From: Lederbergia lenta NBRC 16444
Lineage (GTDB): Bacteria > Bacillota > Bacilli > Bacillales > Bacillaceae_C
Reading direction: 5' to 3'
Length of the DNA stretch: 64,000 nt
NCBI RefSeq assembly: GCF_001591545.1
Contig: NZ_BCVC01000001.1
Location: forward strand, 2,046,001 to 2,110,000
The notes beneath the pieces were generated by a model. That model was not told the DNA's origin and did not search any database. It saw only the letters and a program-made list of their open reading frames with translations. Position numbers and translations under genes: made by a program. This document shows, piece by piece, positions 63,804 through 64,000 of this stretch (its first letter is position 1; every line of letters begins with the position of its first letter).

Positions 63804-64000
63804 TTATATTTCCAGATATTCGCCACCATCAAAAAAGTAGAGATACATATGAACTACAGGTTTTTGCCATATTTCTTCTATTGCGCGTTTATAAAAACCG
63901 AGCTGTATGTGATACCGAGCTGCGAGGATATCTTTCGCTTGTGAAAAACCTTGAGGATATTTCCCTTGGATAACATCTGTTTTAAAATCAACCAGAGTAA
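63804..64000 (-). CDS. addA: ATP-dependent helicase/nuclease subunit A, 3' end (cut by window edge)
   Basis: The minus frame runs in from the right edge. Its last 64 codons read TLVDFKTDVIQGKYPQ, then ARYHIQLGFYKRAIEEIW and VHMYLYFFDGGEYLEI. LVDFKTD is RecB-nuclease motif III of AddA, and the QLxxYxxAxEEI and LYFFDGG segments are the AddA C-terminus. AddAB processes double-strand breaks. addA next to gerPF matches the addBA-gerP order of B. subtilis. Confidence 0.92.
   Translation of the reverse strand, partial: TLVDFKTDVIQGKYPQGFSQAKDILAARYHIQLGFYKRAIEEIWQKPVVHMYLYFFDGGEYLEI

Overview
The window comes from the chromosome of a low-GC, endospore-forming Bacillaceae bacterium. It carries spore-coat genes (cotZ/cotY, cotO), spoVIF, a spoVAC-spoVAD-spoVAE cluster and a complete gerPA-gerPF operon. 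Gene order follows the yis-yit-yja-yjb-yjc part of the Bacillus subtilis map. The AT-rich sequence, clpB beside yitW, uxaE and an mgtE/KefB pair suggest a halotolerant genus such as Oceanobacillus, Virgibacillus or Gracilibacillus. The genus is an inference. I saw no rRNA, tRNA, CRISPR array or complete insertion sequence.

Positions 1-19,300 are an accessory carbohydrate island. Its left half is a hemicellulose (probably xylan) locus. It has the C-terminal part of a membrane-type AraC regulator, two alpha/beta-hydrolase esterases, a GH43 gene broken by one missing base, an LplB/LplC-type permease pair without an ATPase, and two tandem paralogous solute-binding lipoproteins. Its right half is hexuronate/pectin catabolism. 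uxaE (tagaturonate epimerase) is intact and has a promoter overlapped by a CcpA cre site, and an intact unknown membrane transporter lies beside it. kduD, kduI and an IclR-type regulator are decayed. A GMN-motif CorA-like protein and spoVIF sit between the halves.

Positions 19,400-24,200 hold sporulation genes: a YjcZ-type peptide, the spoVA cluster with a YhcN/YlaJ lipoprotein, a 30-residue Lys/Cys peptide, yjcA, cotZ/cotY and cotO. Positions 24,300-40,300 are core genes: fabI with a FapR operator, a KefB-type antiporter, mgtE, prpE, a pseudouridine synthase, nadK, small alarmone synthetase yjbM, yjbK, transglycosylase yjbJ, the yjbI-yjbH pair, pepF, coiA, mecA and spxA. The Spx control circuit (spxA, its ClpXP adaptor yjbH, and the ClpC adaptor mecA) is therefore clustered.

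Positions 40,600-55,500 hold a secreted DUF4015 glycosidase-like protein, trpS, yjbA, a DUF3899 gene, yjaZ, fabF, fabH (with FapR operator), a yjaV-like gene, yjzD, clpB, yitW, yitV, two overlapping small genes, yitT, a degV gene and a DUF3941 peptide. A gene-free stretch follows, with an apparent IS3-type end remnant and a 105-bp inverted-repeat unit. The right end (56,200-64,000) carries a stress-type SDR, a membrane-anchored GH13 protein that has lost every catalytic residue, yisL, yisK, a DUF418 membrane protein, gerPABCDEF and the 3' end of addA.
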